Virus record (IMG/VR): IMGVR_UViG_3300046690_000135 | Location: 1 to 42,072 of that record | Strand: one strand, 5' to 3' | Source of the DNA: a virus | Length of the DNA: 42,072 nt | In this document: positions 1 to 7,540 of the stretch, one piece after another | How positions within the stretch are numbered: position 1 is the first letter of the stretch | Layout: each line of letters begins with the position of its first letter | Made by a program: the position numbers and the translations under genes | Notes under the pieces: model-generated | What the model was told of the DNA's origin: nothing | Seen by the model: the letters and a program-made list of their open reading frames with translations, nothing else | The model's database searches: none

Positions 1-27
1 GACTACATCTGGTCGCAATTACAAGCA
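1..27. repeat. 27-base overlap with the right end of the window
   Basis: Bases 1-27 are identical to 42046-42072. It lies inside a gene and is only 27 bases long, which is typical of a k-mer overlap left by an assembler closing a circle. It is not a biological terminal repeat of the kind packaged by T7-like phages. The non-redundant genome is 42,045 bases. Confidence 0.9.
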
Positions 28-54
28 ATCAATCCCAACGAATGGAAAGACTGA
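1..54 (+). CDS. C-terminal end of small protein crossing the window joint
   Basis: Bases 1-54 are 17 codons plus TGA in frame 1. Bases 1-27 repeat 42046-42072, and read after the right end (frame from ATG 41917) they complete a 60-residue protein ending in NPNEWKD. The clean passage across the joint shows that the molecule was circular or circularly permuted and that the window edge is arbitrary. Function is unknown; see the entry at 41917. Confidence 0.75.
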   Translation, partial: DYIWSQLQAINPNEWKD

Positions 55-60
55 AACAAC

Positions 61-219
61 ATGAAACACTCACCTACAGGAAAGATTCAAGCCTTCAAAG
101 AGGGCAATACAATCCTCGTAATTGCAGAATGTATCTGCGGTGATGATTGTGCAATGACTGCTTCAATCATGGCAGACAATTTCTTTACACCAAACGGAGA
201 ACAAGGAGAAACAAAATGA
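61..219 (+). CDS. Small hypothetical protein, 52 aa
   Basis: ATG 61 to TGA 217-219, 52 residues starting MKHSPTGKIQAF. I do not recognise it. It holds CICGDDC, a possible metal-binding cysteine cluster, near residue 24. It starts 6 bases after the joint-crossing gene and its stop overlaps the next start (ATGA at 216-219), so it belongs to the rightward early operon with translational coupling. There is only a weak GGAAAG upstream. Confidence 0.6.
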   Translation: MKHSPTGKIQAFKEGNTILVIAECICGDDCAMTASIMADNFFTPNGEQGETK

Positions 220-440
220 TATACACACATATGCTCATTGAACATGATCGTCCTGCACAGGTAATTACAATCCCTGAGAATTACAACCATCAATTTGATG
301 CGCGACCTGGCGATATGGTAATTGTTGTTATGGAACCGCGTGAAACACAAGACATGATTAATACCTGCGAGGATATGGGCGGGGAATTGATCTACAATCC
401 ATACACAATCATCTGGACTTGCGAGAAAGTAGACTTCTGA
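216..440 (+). CDS. Small hypothetical protein, 74 aa
   Basis: The open frame extends upstream to 147, but ATG 216 is the better start: it overlaps the previous stop as ATGA and has AAGGAGA about 9 bases upstream. The product begins MIYTHMLIEHDRP and has a mixed alpha/beta look with a hydrophobic strand (MVIVVME). No motif recognised. Its stop shares an A with the next ATG (440). Confidence 0.65.
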   Translation: MIYTHMLIEHDRPAQVITIPENYNHQFDARPGDMVIVVMEPRETQDMINTCEDMGGELIYNPYTIIWTCEKVDF

Positions 441-748
441 TGAAATGCCCACATTGTGGAAGTACAAAGATCATGCAAGTTCCGGAAACTGCATTTGAAA
501 GTTTCTGTGGAGAATGCGATTGTCAATTCGACATTCGTGAATGCGAAGATTACAACTACTCAACAGAGGAAGATGATATCTTCGAGATGTACCAACAGCT
601 TATGGCTAAGCGTTCAGAAATGAGAGCTTTGTTGTTTGATGCTGTAGATAGCCTCAATCGTTGGCAGCTTGACAATCAATTGTCTTTCTTGCCTTTCGCA
701 TTGGTACTCAAAGAAACCGACGGAACCTATAGGGAGATAGCGAAATGA
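440..748 (+). CDS. Zinc-ribbon protein, 102 aa
   Basis: ATG 440 overlaps the preceding TGA. The N-terminus MKCPHCGSTKIM gives CxxC at residues 3 and 6, followed by FCGECDCQFD with a second CxxC around residues 25-28: a classic zinc ribbon. The rest is acidic then helical (residues about 45-75, coiled-coil-like). Such small proteins usually bind nucleic acid or host proteins; the partner is unknown. The stop overlaps the next start (ATGATG at 745). Confidence 0.7.
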   Translation: MKCPHCGSTKIMQVPETAFESFCGECDCQFDIRECEDYNYSTEEDDIFEMYQQLMAKRSEMRALLFDAVDSLNRWQLDNQLSFLPFALVLKETDGTYREIAK

Positions 749-1011
749 TGGACGAAATTACTACAGCCGATGGAAAGAAACTAAGGAAAGGGGATATGGC
801 ATTCAACTATTACGATATGAAGTCGGGAATAGTTGGAAAGATTGATGCTTGGCCGCAACCTGATACATTGAAAGGTCAAGACTCTAATACACCAATGAGT
901 GAATGGAGTAATCACTGGTTCAATTTCATTCACGATGATGGTACATCTGCTTCCCTTGACGGATCAAGAATTTGCACCAATGAATTCGCAAGGAGAAAGG
1001 GATGGATGTGA
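745..1011 (+). CDS. Hypothetical protein, 88 aa
   Basis: Starts at ATG 745, coupled by ATGA to the upstream gene; ATG 748 is an equally good alternative. Soluble, mixed charge, with aromatic-rich SEWSNHWFNF in the middle and a basic C-terminus (FARRKGWM). It resembles the small conserved hypotheticals common in actinophage early operons, but I cannot name a family. Confidence 0.6.
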   Translation: MMDEITTADGKKLRKGDMAFNYYDMKSGIVGKIDAWPQPDTLKGQDSNTPMSEWSNHWFNFIHDDGTSASLDGSRICTNEFARRKGWM

Positions 1012-1181
1012 ACAAAGAAATCGTCGTGCGCAAAGATGGGAGATTTGGCGACGTCAAAGTAATTTGTCCATGTGGTTATATGGATAAATTCGGGGCGGGT
1101 TCTGCCGATCCTATCAAGGTCGCAAATGAACACAATAACAAACGTCATAACGGAAAGTACTTGGTACATATCCATGAATAA
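1008..1181 (+). CDS. Small CPCG-type putative zinc protein, 57 aa
   Basis: GTG 1008 to TAA 1179-1181, overlapping the previous stop (ATGTGA). It is preceded by AAGGAGAAAGG, a strong ribosome binding site at 990-1000. The product has CPCGY followed by H-x4-H (EHNNKRH) about 20 residues later, which fits a zinc-finger-like fold. Function unknown. Confidence 0.55.
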   Translation: MNKEIVVRKDGRFGDVKVICPCGYMDKFGAGSADPIKVANEHNNKRHNGKYLVHIHE

Positions 1182-1380
1182 CATCCATGACGAAGATTTC
1201 AATGATAGATGCGAAGATTTACTTGATCGTCTCTATCAGACATATCACGCTGAACATTACGATATCGAGCCAATTGATAGACAGTTGTTCGAGAGTCGTT
1301 ATGAAGCTCGGAAACGACGAAAGGAAATCAGGTTTAAGCAATTGCAACTGGAAAGAAAGAGGAACCGTGGACGCCGATGA
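1174..1380 (+). CDS. Small basic helical protein, 68 aa
   Basis: ATG 1174 (MNNIHDEDF), overlapping the upstream gene by 8 bases. The first half is acidic and the second half strongly basic, ending KRKRNRGRR, so the C-terminus may touch nucleic acid. The ribosome binding site is weak, so coupling to the upstream stop is likely. No family recognised. Confidence 0.55.
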   Translation: MNNIHDEDFNDRCEDLLDRLYQTYHAEHYDIEPIDRQLFESRYEARKRRKEIRFKQLQLERKRNRGRR

Positions 1381-1948
1381 TCTAAAGGGAATACGTTACG
1401 CACTCGTAAACAAATTTGGTATCAAAGTTGTAACGCCGACCCAGGTTGTGATAGTGTCTACATTAATTAAGAATCCCGGGATGCGAGCTTTTCAAGTAGG
1501 TAAATTGCTCGAGAAATCTCATGGATTCTCAATGAGTGGCACATTCAAAGCATATAAGAAACTCAAGGATTATGATGTGATAGATAATAAGGGTCACATT
1601 CAATTCAAGAGTTCTGATATGATTCCTCGGATTAATGGTGAGCGAATTAGCTATCCTCTAGTATCCTTTGTGCGTGAACGAGTTATGCCAGAAGATGCTT
1701 TTAGATATGAATGGACTCATATCGCTGCATACATAGCGACACTTCCTAATCCAATTGAGGTATGTGAAGCTATTAGGAAAGTAACCGATCCTGTAGAGAT
1801 GTTGCCTTTACTCTATGAAATGCAAAACGGCCTTGCCTTTTGCAGTGTTATGGCAGGCGACGTAAGTCAATGGGTTGAAATGAAAGGAACAATCCAGTTC
1901 CTTACAACATTCGAAGAACTATTCAAGAAAGCAGGAATTAAAATATGA
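1367..1948 (+). CDS. Putative winged-helix DNA-binding protein, 193 aa
   Basis: The open frame runs back to 1187, but GTG 1367 (VDADDLKGIRY) has AGAGGA just upstream and overlaps the previous gene by only 14 bases. Residues about 20-75 look like a winged helix: TPTQVVIVSTLIKN, then FQVGKLLEKSHGF and SGTFKAYKKLKDYDVI, ending in a turn and strand (NKGHIQFK). This resembles transcription-factor wHTH domains such as PadR or MarR types. The C-terminal half is helical and of unknown role. A phage regulator is an inference. Confidence 0.6.
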   Translation: MDADDLKGIRYALVNKFGIKVVTPTQVVIVSTLIKNPGMRAFQVGKLLEKSHGFSMSGTFKAYKKLKDYDVIDNKGHIQFKSSDMIPRINGERISYPLVSFVRERVMPEDAFRYEWTHIAAYIATLPNPIEVCEAIRKVTDPVEMLPLLYEMQNGLAFCSVMAGDVSQWVEMKGTIQFLTTFEELFKKAGIKI

Positions 1949-2136
1949 GTTGGACTCAAGCTCAATGCAATGAGTGTTGGGATAAGGATAATCCAACACG
2001 TAGACCTACGGTCATAATTATGGCAGATATGGAAATCTGCTGTGATTGTGGTGCTGAAACATTCTCGGGTATCTTCACTCGAAAGAATCCTCGAACAGTC
2101 AACTTTCCACGAAAGGAATACAATGAACAAGATTAA
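1945..2136 (+). CDS. Small zinc-binding protein, 63 aa
   Basis: MSWTQAQCNECWDKDNP: CxxCW at residues 8-12 and ICCDCGAETF with CxxC about 23 residues later, separated by a beta-rich segment. This CNECW-type small protein is a common actinophage early gene of unknown function. It is coupled by ATGA to the previous gene. Confidence 0.7.
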   Translation: MSWTQAQCNECWDKDNPTRRPTVIIMADMEICCDCGAETFSGIFTRKNPRTVNFPRKEYNEQD

Positions 2137-2362
2137 TAGCCGACCAATTCATCAAAGGAAATTGGAGCCAGAGTTCAATGTAACGAACTATTGGTTTACA
2201 CAGGGAACAGAGGGATATGCGGGTAAATTGATTCGCGATTACTACAAGCGTGCTCGTAGGATTCTTCTGCTTTCTCCATTTCAAGCAAGGGTCTATACAC
2301 TTGGCCGAATTGCTGAGACTCCAATCTTCTCACTCAAGAAGGAATGGGAAATCAATGTGTGA
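2123..2362 (+). CDS. Basic hypothetical protein, 79 aa
   Basis: ATG 2123 is preceded by AAAGGAA with good spacing; the frame is open further up to 2042. Strongly basic (RDYYKRARR in the middle) and probably nucleic-acid associated. It overlaps the previous gene by 14 bases and the next by 8. Not recognised. Confidence 0.55.
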   Translation: MNKINSRPIHQRKLEPEFNVTNYWFTQGTEGYAGKLIRDYYKRARRILLLSPFQARVYTLGRIAETPIFSLKKEWEINV

Positions 2363-2495
2363 CTGGATCATCTGTTCAAAGAGATCAACACATCACGAAG
2401 TATATTGGGGTAATATGTACCATCTTTGTGACGAACACTACGACCTAATAGGAAAGGACATTGAAGATGAAACTCTTTCTTCTAATGAACAATAG
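2355..2495 (+). CDS. Small cysteine/histidine protein, 46 aa
   Basis: ATG 2355 gives MCDWIICSKRSTHHEV, with C-x4-C, HH, then LCDEHYD: a possible small zinc knuckle. The open frame extends upstream to 2250, but this start follows AAGGAATGGG and keeps the overlap with the preceding gene to 8 bases. Confidence 0.5.
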   Translation: MCDWIICSKRSTHHEVYWGNMYHLCDEHYDLIGKDIEDETLSSNEQ

Positions 2496-2655
2496 AACAC
2501 GCTGGAATCCACAACATTTCCAGGGTCAACAAACTGTAGAGGGTAAGAAAGAATTTCTACAGGTATGCGGTGCAATTTATGATGCGGTTAAAGATAATGA
2601 AAACCTCATCAGTTCAATCCAAGTAATGCAATACATCAACAAGGAAGGATGCTAA
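2467..2655 (+). CDS. Small hypothetical protein, 62 aa
   Basis: ATG 2467 follows GGAAAGG at 2450-2456 with about 10 bases between. TTG 2461 in the same frame is less well placed. Begins MKLFLLMNNRTRWNP; helical second half. It overlaps the previous gene by 29 bases. No recognisable motif. Confidence 0.55.
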   Translation: MKLFLLMNNRTRWNPQHFQGQQTVEGKKEFLQVCGAIYDAVKDNENLISSIQVMQYINKEGC

Positions 2656-2659
2656 CAAA

Positions 2660-3385
2660 ATGTCAAACGCAAAGGAACAATTCAATCAGGTCTTAGCAGA
2701 CCTTGAGGTTGATTCATCTGATATGATGGACAACCCAAAGAAATTCATTGATCGTGTGATTGCTAAGTCAAAGGAATTGGCTAAGCAATTGGACGCTCGC
2801 GGTACTCTTGCTGAGCATGAAAGATTGTTCAAAGATAATGCCGTGAAGAATGTAGATGCTAAAGCTAAGGCTGAGGAAATCTACGAAATCATTTCCCAAC
2901 TCATTGCTGAGCAAGATGCTGAAGTTCTTGTGAACTTGCTACCTTTGATGACAGATGTTACTTCGATGATGAGTTCTTCAATTCGGAGTATGTCAATGCG
3001 CTCAGGTAATGTTACTACATTGAGTAAGAAGCAGATCAATATGCTCTACATCAAGCTCAAGAAAACATATGAAACGTACATCACGTTCATGGAATTCTTT
3101 GATCCTGATAAGATCTATAAGAGTAATCCGGTGATCCCACCGAAGAAAGGTAATTACTCCGATCATTCGGTGTCATCCGGTATCAAGACATTCATTTTCA
3201 TGATTGATGGGAACGAATGGATTAACCCATTTCCGGTCGCAAAATTACTGGGAATAACAATGAAGCATTACATGGATCTTCCAGATGCTATCAGGAGACT
3301 TCAGCCAAATGGTGATGAGAAAATCAATGGTCATGAAGTAAAGCTCGTTGATGTCTCTAAAGACAAGGATGAAGAGGAAGATTGA
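2660..3385 (+). CDS. Hypothetical protein, 241 aa, partner of the SNF2 helicase by position
   Basis: Starts at ATG 2660 after GGAAGGA. Long helical segments occupy residues 1-150, a low-complexity Met/Ser stretch (TSMMSSSIRSMSMRS) sits near residue 100, and the last 15 residues are highly acidic. It has no signal peptide or membrane segment. Its stop overlaps the ATG of the SNF2-like helicase at 3385, so the two are co-translated and may act together. Function unknown. Confidence 0.6.
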   Translation: MSNAKEQFNQVLADLEVDSSDMMDNPKKFIDRVIAKSKELAKQLDARGTLAEHERLFKDNAVKNVDAKAKAEEIYEIISQLIAEQDAEVLVNLLPLMTDVTSMMSSSIRSMSMRSGNVTTLSKKQINMLYIKLKKTYETYITFMEFFDPDKIYKSNPVIPPKKGNYSDHSVSSGIKTFIFMIDGNEWINPFPVAKLLGITMKHYMDLPDAIRRLQPNGDEKINGHEVKLVDVSKDKDEEED

Positions 3386-5175
3386 TGGAACTCGACATTG
3401 AAACCCTATTCAGTCAGCCAACACCTTTGGCTATTGCTCAAGAGGCAATGAAGAAGAAATTGGATGAACTAAATCACATTCAAGATGAAGAGACAAAGCT
3501 CTTCAAACTGCTCAATGCTTTGAAAGAGAAGAAAGTAGTTGTAGCAGGCGAGACTCAAAAGCTTCGCACTTCAATCTATGAACTCGAAAGAGAACAGAAG
3601 AAAGAAGATGCTGAAAAGGAAAGGCTTGCACGTTTGCGGGCTGAAGCTAATGAGATGGAAGAATATTCCATGGAACTTGACACAATGCTTAAGGGCTATG
3701 AAGCCTGGGGTAATTGTAGGCAATATCAGAAAGAGGACTTGGCAGTTACTCTGAAAGCGATTAAGGATAATCGTTCAGGAGTCATTAATGCCAACGATAT
3801 GTCAATGGGTAAGACATTCGAGGCTATCCTCACAATGATTGTCCTACAGGAATTGAATCCTGATGCGAAATTCCTTTGGCTCACAAAGGATTCATTGACT
3901 ATCTCAACACCAGCTGAAATTAAGAGATGGTGGGCAGATGCAAAGATTGTTACCTCTGCGGTAATGACTGGTAAGAAAGAGCGAGAAATGCTCTTGGAAT
4001 TCATGGATATGGGATTCAACATCTTGGTTGCCAACTATGAATTTGTTACCTCAACACCTAAGATATTCGAGACACACTTCGATTATCTAATCATTGATGA
4101 GGCTCATAAACTCAAAGGTGGTGCTAATCCTGGTGGTCCTACCAACATCTGGAAAGCAGTAAATAGATTGAGTCAGAACGTTAAGTTCTCGATCTATTTG
4201 ACTGGTACTCCAATGGTGAATAGGCCAGAAGAAATGTGGAGCTATCTACATATCTTCGATCCTAACCGCTTCCCAAATCTGCGGCAATTCCAGAGGCAGT
4301 TCAATGTATTCAAGTCTTATTCCGACGGTACTGCAAGAGCATCCACAACACTTCTTCAACTCTTAAGGGGTCAAATGTTCCGACGTACTTGTGAGGAAGT
4401 TGGAATGGAATTGCCAGACATTCAGAAGATCACTCGTGTTCTTTCAATGAAGCCTAAGCAACGTGAGGCTTACGATCAAATGTTGAAGTATTTCTACATT
4501 TGGTTGGACGAACATGAAGATGAGCCTCTAACAGCTACAGCTATTCTTGCTCAGCTAATCAGGTTGCGTCAGATCAATGTGTGGCCTGATAACATTGTGT
4601 TCAAGATTAAGGATGAAGAAGGAAATGTAATTGGTGAGAATACCTTGAACATTACCGAATCTTCCAAGATTGATGAGGCAATGGAAATCATTGATGAGTT
4701 GGAAGATCACGAACAAGTGGTTCTATTCAGTACATTCAATGAGCCACTACTTGAAATGCAGCGGCGTTTGCATGAAGCAGGATATACAGCTAGAACATTG
4801 ACAGGAGATAACACCTGGGAAACTGGTCAACTTGAAAAGAAGTTCCAGCAAGGTGAATTGAAAGTTCTGCTAATGAATAGTGCTGTAGGTGAGGGCTTGA
4901 ATCTCCATAAGGATAAAGATAAGTGGCCTGGTGGTGCGAGATTTGGTATCATGCTTGATAAGTGGTACTCTCCCGCACGAAATGAACAATGCTATCGACG
5001 TATTGTTCGTCCAGGTACAAATGACAAAGGTGCTTTCTACTTCCTCGAAAATGAGAGTTCTGTAGATACCTTCATCAATATCCTCAATGATGAAAAGACT
5101 GCATCATTCAACACTATCACGAATAGTGAAGCAGTTAGGCACGATTGGAAACAGTACCTAAAGGGGAAGGTGTGA
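3385..5175 (+). CDS. SNF2/Superfamily 2 DNA helicase-like ATPase, 596 aa
   Basis: Residues about 10-85 form a charged coiled coil. The ATPase core follows: motif I NDMSMGKT (Lys 143), motif II IIDEAHK (238-241), motif III YLTGTPM, and a second RecA lobe with LLMNSAVGEGLNL and QCYRRIVRPG, matching motifs V and VI of SNF2 enzymes. Such proteins use ATP to move along duplex DNA and remodel or repair it; many phages carry one with their replication genes. ATG 3385 shares an A with the previous stop; GAGGAAG is upstream. The length is normal for a phage version. Confidence 0.9.
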   Translation: MELDIETLFSQPTPLAIAQEAMKKKLDELNHIQDEETKLFKLLNALKEKKVVVAGETQKLRTSIYELEREQKKEDAEKERLARLRAEANEMEEYSMELDTMLKGYEAWGNCRQYQKEDLAVTLKAIKDNRSGVINANDMSMGKTFEAILTMIVLQELNPDAKFLWLTKDSLTISTPAEIKRWWADAKIVTSAVMTGKKEREMLLEFMDMGFNILVANYEFVTSTPKIFETHFDYLIIDEAHKLKGGANPGGPTNIWKAVNRLSQNVKFSIYLTGTPMVNRPEEMWSYLHIFDPNRFPNLRQFQRQFNVFKSYSDGTARASTTLLQLLRGQMFRRTCEEVGMELPDIQKITRVLSMKPKQREAYDQMLKYFYIWLDEHEDEPLTATAILAQLIRLRQINVWPDNIVFKIKDEEGNVIGENTLNITESSKIDEAMEIIDELEDHEQVVLFSTFNEPLLEMQRRLHEAGYTARTLTGDNTWETGQLEKKFQQGELKVLLMNSAVGEGLNLHKDKDKWPGGARFGIMLDKWYSPARNEQCYRRIVRPGTNDKGAFYFLENESSVDTFINILNDEKTASFNTITNSEAVRHDWKQYLKGKV

Positions 5176-5336
5176 CATACAATATTCTTAATGATACTTT
5201 CTGCTATTATTGTCAGTTGGAATTTAAAACTCCAATTAAACTACAGAAGCATATCCTTACCCAACATCCAAACACTTATGCGTCTAACGCAGTATTAGAT
5301 GCTAGAGAAGAACGAGACTCTAAGGGAAAGGTCTGA
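5172..5336 (+). CDS. Small C2H2 zinc-finger protein, 54 aa
   Basis: GTG 5172 overlaps the helicase stop (GTGTGA) and has AAGGGGAAGG immediately upstream. The core CYYCQLEF...LQKHILTQH is C-x2-C-x12-H-x4-H, an ordinary C2H2 zinc finger, followed by a charged tail. It is one of several small zinc proteins in this operon. The likely role is nucleic-acid or protein binding; the target is unknown. Confidence 0.7.
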   Translation: MTYNILNDTFCYYCQLEFKTPIKLQKHILTQHPNTYASNAVLDAREERDSKGKV

Positions 5337-5736
5337 TTTCGGTCGCATTATCATGGATTCTTTGGATCAATTCTTGTTGCAAACAAAGATTGACCTAGAT
5401 TCTGCTCGCCAGGAATTAGATCGGAAAGATTACCTTCAACCCTACAGGCATATATTCTGGATGGAATATCTAATGCCTGTAGGGTTGGAATTGCCGACTA
5501 GATTTCAGGTGAAAGAATTTGGTCATTTTTTTATTCCCAATTCCGAGCCGGCGACTCTCAATAAATACGCCACTATCATACATGGGCACAGCGAGGAGAG
5601 TAGTTGTGCCGCCCCAAAAATGTGCCATCTATATGGATTCTGGCCTACTAAGGAATATAGTCCTAGGTTCGTCAAGATATTCGTAGCAAGATGGAAACCA
5701 GTTTACCTCAAATATGAAATGGAGATACCCAAATGA
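5299..5736 (+). CDS. Hypothetical protein, 145 aa
   Basis: The start is uncertain: ATG 5299 overlaps the previous gene by 38 bases and lacks a good ribosome binding site; ATG 5353 (MDSLDQFLLQ) is an alternative. The first 50 residues are helical and charged; the rest is beta-rich with HGHSEESSC and a CHLYGFW segment. The gene carries a long perfect inverted repeat at 5437-5487. Its stop overlaps the next ATG (5733). Not recognised. Confidence 0.5.
   Translation: MLEKNETLRERSDFGRIIMDSLDQFLLQTKIDLDSARQELDRKDYLQPYRHIFWMEYLMPVGLELPTRFQVKEFGHFFIPNSEPATLNKYATIIHGHSEESSCAAPKMCHLYGFWPTKEYSPRFVKIFVARWKPVYLKYEMEIPK
5437..5487 (+). repeat. Long inverted repeat inside a coding region
   Basis: Arms 5437-5451 and 5473-5487 are perfectly complementary over 15 bases, and each contains CTACAGG or its complement. 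A further 6-base pair (ATATTC with GAATAT) lies inside, leaving a 6-base loop and a 3-base bulge. The RNA would fold into a 21-pair hairpin inside the 5299-5736 gene. Confidence 0.85.
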
Positions 5737-5954
5737 AAAAGCCCCTTCCTTATGTAATTGAATTGTGGGATCGAGATAACGACCACGTTTATCTCGCTAC
5801 AGGAAATGATGGAGAGATACTCAGTTATGAGTACAAGTTTGATGGAGAGGAGAAAGCAAAAGAGATTTGTCGTGAGGCTTATCTGCAATATGACCGTGAG
5901 TATTCGTTCTTCGTTACTCAACATCCCCATAAGCTTGCGGAGCCACTTAAATGA
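5733..5954 (+). CDS. Small hypothetical protein, 73 aa
   Basis: ATGA-coupled to the previous gene. The sequence VIELWDRDNDHVYLATGNDGEILSYEY suggests a small antiparallel beta sheet followed by a helix (EEKAKEICREAYLQY). No cysteine pairs or membrane segments. Not recognised. Confidence 0.6.
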   Translation: MKKPLPYVIELWDRDNDHVYLATGNDGEILSYEYKFDGEEKAKEICREAYLQYDREYSFFVTQHPHKLAEPLK

Positions 5955-6058
5955 AAAAGACAAAATCAAATACGTCTCGACAAATTAGAACACTAATGAA
6001 TCAGGGACTCACACATAAGCAAGCATTGGCTGTAGTCTTTAAAAAGGACAAAAAGTGA
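5951..6058 (+). CDS. Very small basic protein, 35 aa
   Basis: ATG 5951 overlaps the previous TGA; stop TGA 6056-6058 overlaps the next GTG. The product MKKTKSNTSRQIRTLMNQG.. has ten Lys/Arg in 35 residues and a helix resembling small phage proteins of the form LMNQGLTHKQALAVV. It may bind nucleic acid. It is kept as real because it fills exactly the gap between two coupled genes. Confidence 0.55.
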   Translation: MKKTKSNTSRQIRTLMNQGLTHKQALAVVFKKDKK

Positions 6059-6396
6059 GAGACGAATCTCGCATAGTTGATTGGCGATCTACAGGAAGGC
6101 GCAAAGCTCGGAAGGAGTTATTCAATAACTACGTCCCTTTCGCATGTATTGATTGCGGTCGCACATCAATAAATCCCCCTAAAGATGCTCCCAGGCATTT
6201 CGAGGAGATATGGCCTGAGGAAAACCGAGTGCTTGATTATAGTTTGCAGGCTGACCATGAGACCAAAGATGTTACTAATAATGATATCAATGAGTTAGCA
6301 TGGCGCTGTGCAGGTTGTCATAAGCTTCACGATAATAAAACAGGTAAAGGAGAAAGCACGAAACAAACTACATCGTCTATTGACGATTTCTTCTAG
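6055..6396 (+). CDS. HNH endonuclease, 113 aa
   Basis: GTG 6055, coupled by GTGA. Two zinc-binding CxxC pairs (residues 31/34 and 85/88) frame the beta-beta-alpha metal core: ADH at 66-68, Asn near 79, and CHKLHD with His 92. This matches free-standing HNH nucleases such as McrA-like or phage HNH proteins. It is far from the terminase genes (on the other strand at 36-39 kb), so it may be a homing nuclease or act in recombination or host DNA attack, rather than packaging. Confidence 0.8.
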   Translation: MRDESRIVDWRSTGRRKARKELFNNYVPFACIDCGRTSINPPKDAPRHFEEIWPEENRVLDYSLQADHETKDVTNNDINELAWRCAGCHKLHDNKTGKGESTKQTTSSIDDFF

Positions 6397-6532
6397 GAGC
6401 GGTTGTGCCCCTCGACCATAACGATTTACCACCGAGATAACGCTTGACACGGCTTAGCGATCCGTGAGACACTTAACACCTGAGCGGGAGACTAACGAGT
6501 CGCCCATAACCTAAACAAAGGATAAATTAACA
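6397..6532 (+). promoter_or_regulatory. Intergenic leader with possible weak promoter
   Basis: A perfect TTGACA (6444-6449) has only a poor -10 partner (GACACT, 18 bases on), so the promoter call is tentative. Further down, GGGAGACT-AACG-AGTCGCCC (6485-6504) can fold into a tetraloop hairpin with one A-G mismatch. AAAGGA 6 to 12 bases before ATG 6533 is the ribosome binding site. A separate promoter would fit the apparently high expression of the following gene. Confidence 0.35.
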
Positions 6533-7291
6533 ATGGCAATGGATCTGAAAGAGAAGTACGACGAACTCAAGGAAACACTTGACGTCATTGACGAAAAGCT
6601 TGATTCGCGAGATGGTGGTGCGGGAACAATTCGCACTTCAATCTTGAAGCAATTGATTGCGGATACGGAACCCAATTGGGGAAAGATTCTCGCTCAATTG
6701 GTTGAGCACCTTTCCGGCGATGAAGTTACTGATCGTGCGCGAATTGGTTTCTATTATGGTCTTGTCCGTGGTTTGGATAAGAAGTTCGGTAAGGAAGCTC
6801 GCAAGTCAATTGAAGCTGAAGTTGAGCAGGCACCAAAGGTTGAGCCTCTTATTTCTGAGGAAGAAGTTGAGCCTTTGATGGAGCAGCGCAAGAAGGTTTA
6901 CGCAATGATTAAGTCGTTGCGTGAAATGGCTGAATTGTTCGGTGATGAGGATTTGGAAGATATGGAACCTCCTCGTCGTCGCGGTGGCGCACCAAAAGGA
7001 AAGCGCGGTCCTCGCCAACTTTCTTTCTTCACTTGGGAAATTGAAGGAAATGAGTATGCCACATTGAAGGATGTCATTGATGCAGTTCCGGTTTATGATC
7101 GGGTTGCTGATTTGACTGCCGCAATGCGTGCAGCAAAGATTGACACCACAAAGCCTGGTGACACAATCACTTTCGAGCTTCCTGATGGAAGAAATCTCAT
7201 TGGAACAAAGTCCGCCGATGCTCCTGCTGATTCAGAAGATTCAGAAGATGAGAACGGCGATGATGATGGAACTGATCCCGACGACGAGTGA
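6533..7291 (+). CDS. Abundant-looking acidic-tailed protein, 252 aa
   Basis: ATG 6533 (ATG 6539 possible). Residues 1-140 are helical and charged. A basic Gly-rich linker (RRRGGAPKGKRGPR, about 149-163) leads to a small alpha/beta domain with a conserved-looking SFFTWEIEGNEYATLKDVIDAV, and the last 25 residues are almost all Asp/Glu. Codons such as CGT, GTC and GCG are used more than in neighbours, and the gene stands between its own leader and a 16-pair hairpin, both signs of high expression. It could be a DNA-binding or nucleoid-modifying protein; no family recognised. Confidence 0.65.
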   Translation: MAMDLKEKYDELKETLDVIDEKLDSRDGGAGTIRTSILKQLIADTEPNWGKILAQLVEHLSGDEVTDRARIGFYYGLVRGLDKKFGKEARKSIEAEVEQAPKVEPLISEEEVEPLMEQRKKVYAMIKSLREMAELFGDEDLEDMEPPRRRGGAPKGKRGPRQLSFFTWEIEGNEYATLKDVIDAVPVYDRVADLTAAMRAAKIDTTKPGDTITFELPDGRNLIGTKSADAPADSEDSEDENGDDDGTDPDDE

Positions 7292-7305
7292 TTAGTTCTA
7301 AGTAA

Positions 7306-7350
7306 TCTAGAGTAGGGAAGTTTCGTGGACCTTTACTTCCCTACTCTAGA
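7306..7350 (+). terminator. 16-base-pair hairpin, probable terminator
   Basis: Arms 7306-7321 and 7335-7350 are perfectly complementary over 16 bases (TCTAGAGTAGGGAAGT and its complement) with a 13-base loop, starting 15 bases after the stop of the 6533-7291 gene. There is no U-tract after it, as is common for actinobacterial terminators; a processing or stability element is the alternative. Confidence 0.75.
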
Positions 7351-7540
7351 AAGTTCTCAGGAAGATCAGAAGCAATACTTCCTAAGACTCACATCCGGCT
7401 GGTGAGTAAATACAGCGAGGCCGTACCTACTTATTTAGTTTCAGGGAGAATACGGAAACGAAAACTAACGGAGGTTGTAGGTGACTCCGAGATTGGAACC
7501 TTCATTTCTTCGATCTGACGGACGGTGGGATCAAGATGGT
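7351..7540 (+). other. Noncoding stretch with possible small structured RNA
   Basis: No convincing gene on either strand. CTCAC...GTGAG forms a small hairpin near 7389-7407. CGGAG (7469-7473) can pair with CTCCG (7485-7489), which would hide a perfect GGAGG site placed 6 bases before GTG 7481. That GTG opens a frame running into the gene at 7610 through the tRNA-like element. Confidence 0.4.

Noticed and set aside
1-27. Terminal direct repeat as a packaging signal
   Set aside because: Only 27 bases, inside a gene that reads across the joint; better explained as assembly overlap of a circular contig.
899-1202. Frames 899-1087 (+) and 930-1202 (-)
   Set aside because: They cross the better supported GTG 1008 and ATG 1174 genes and lack start signals.
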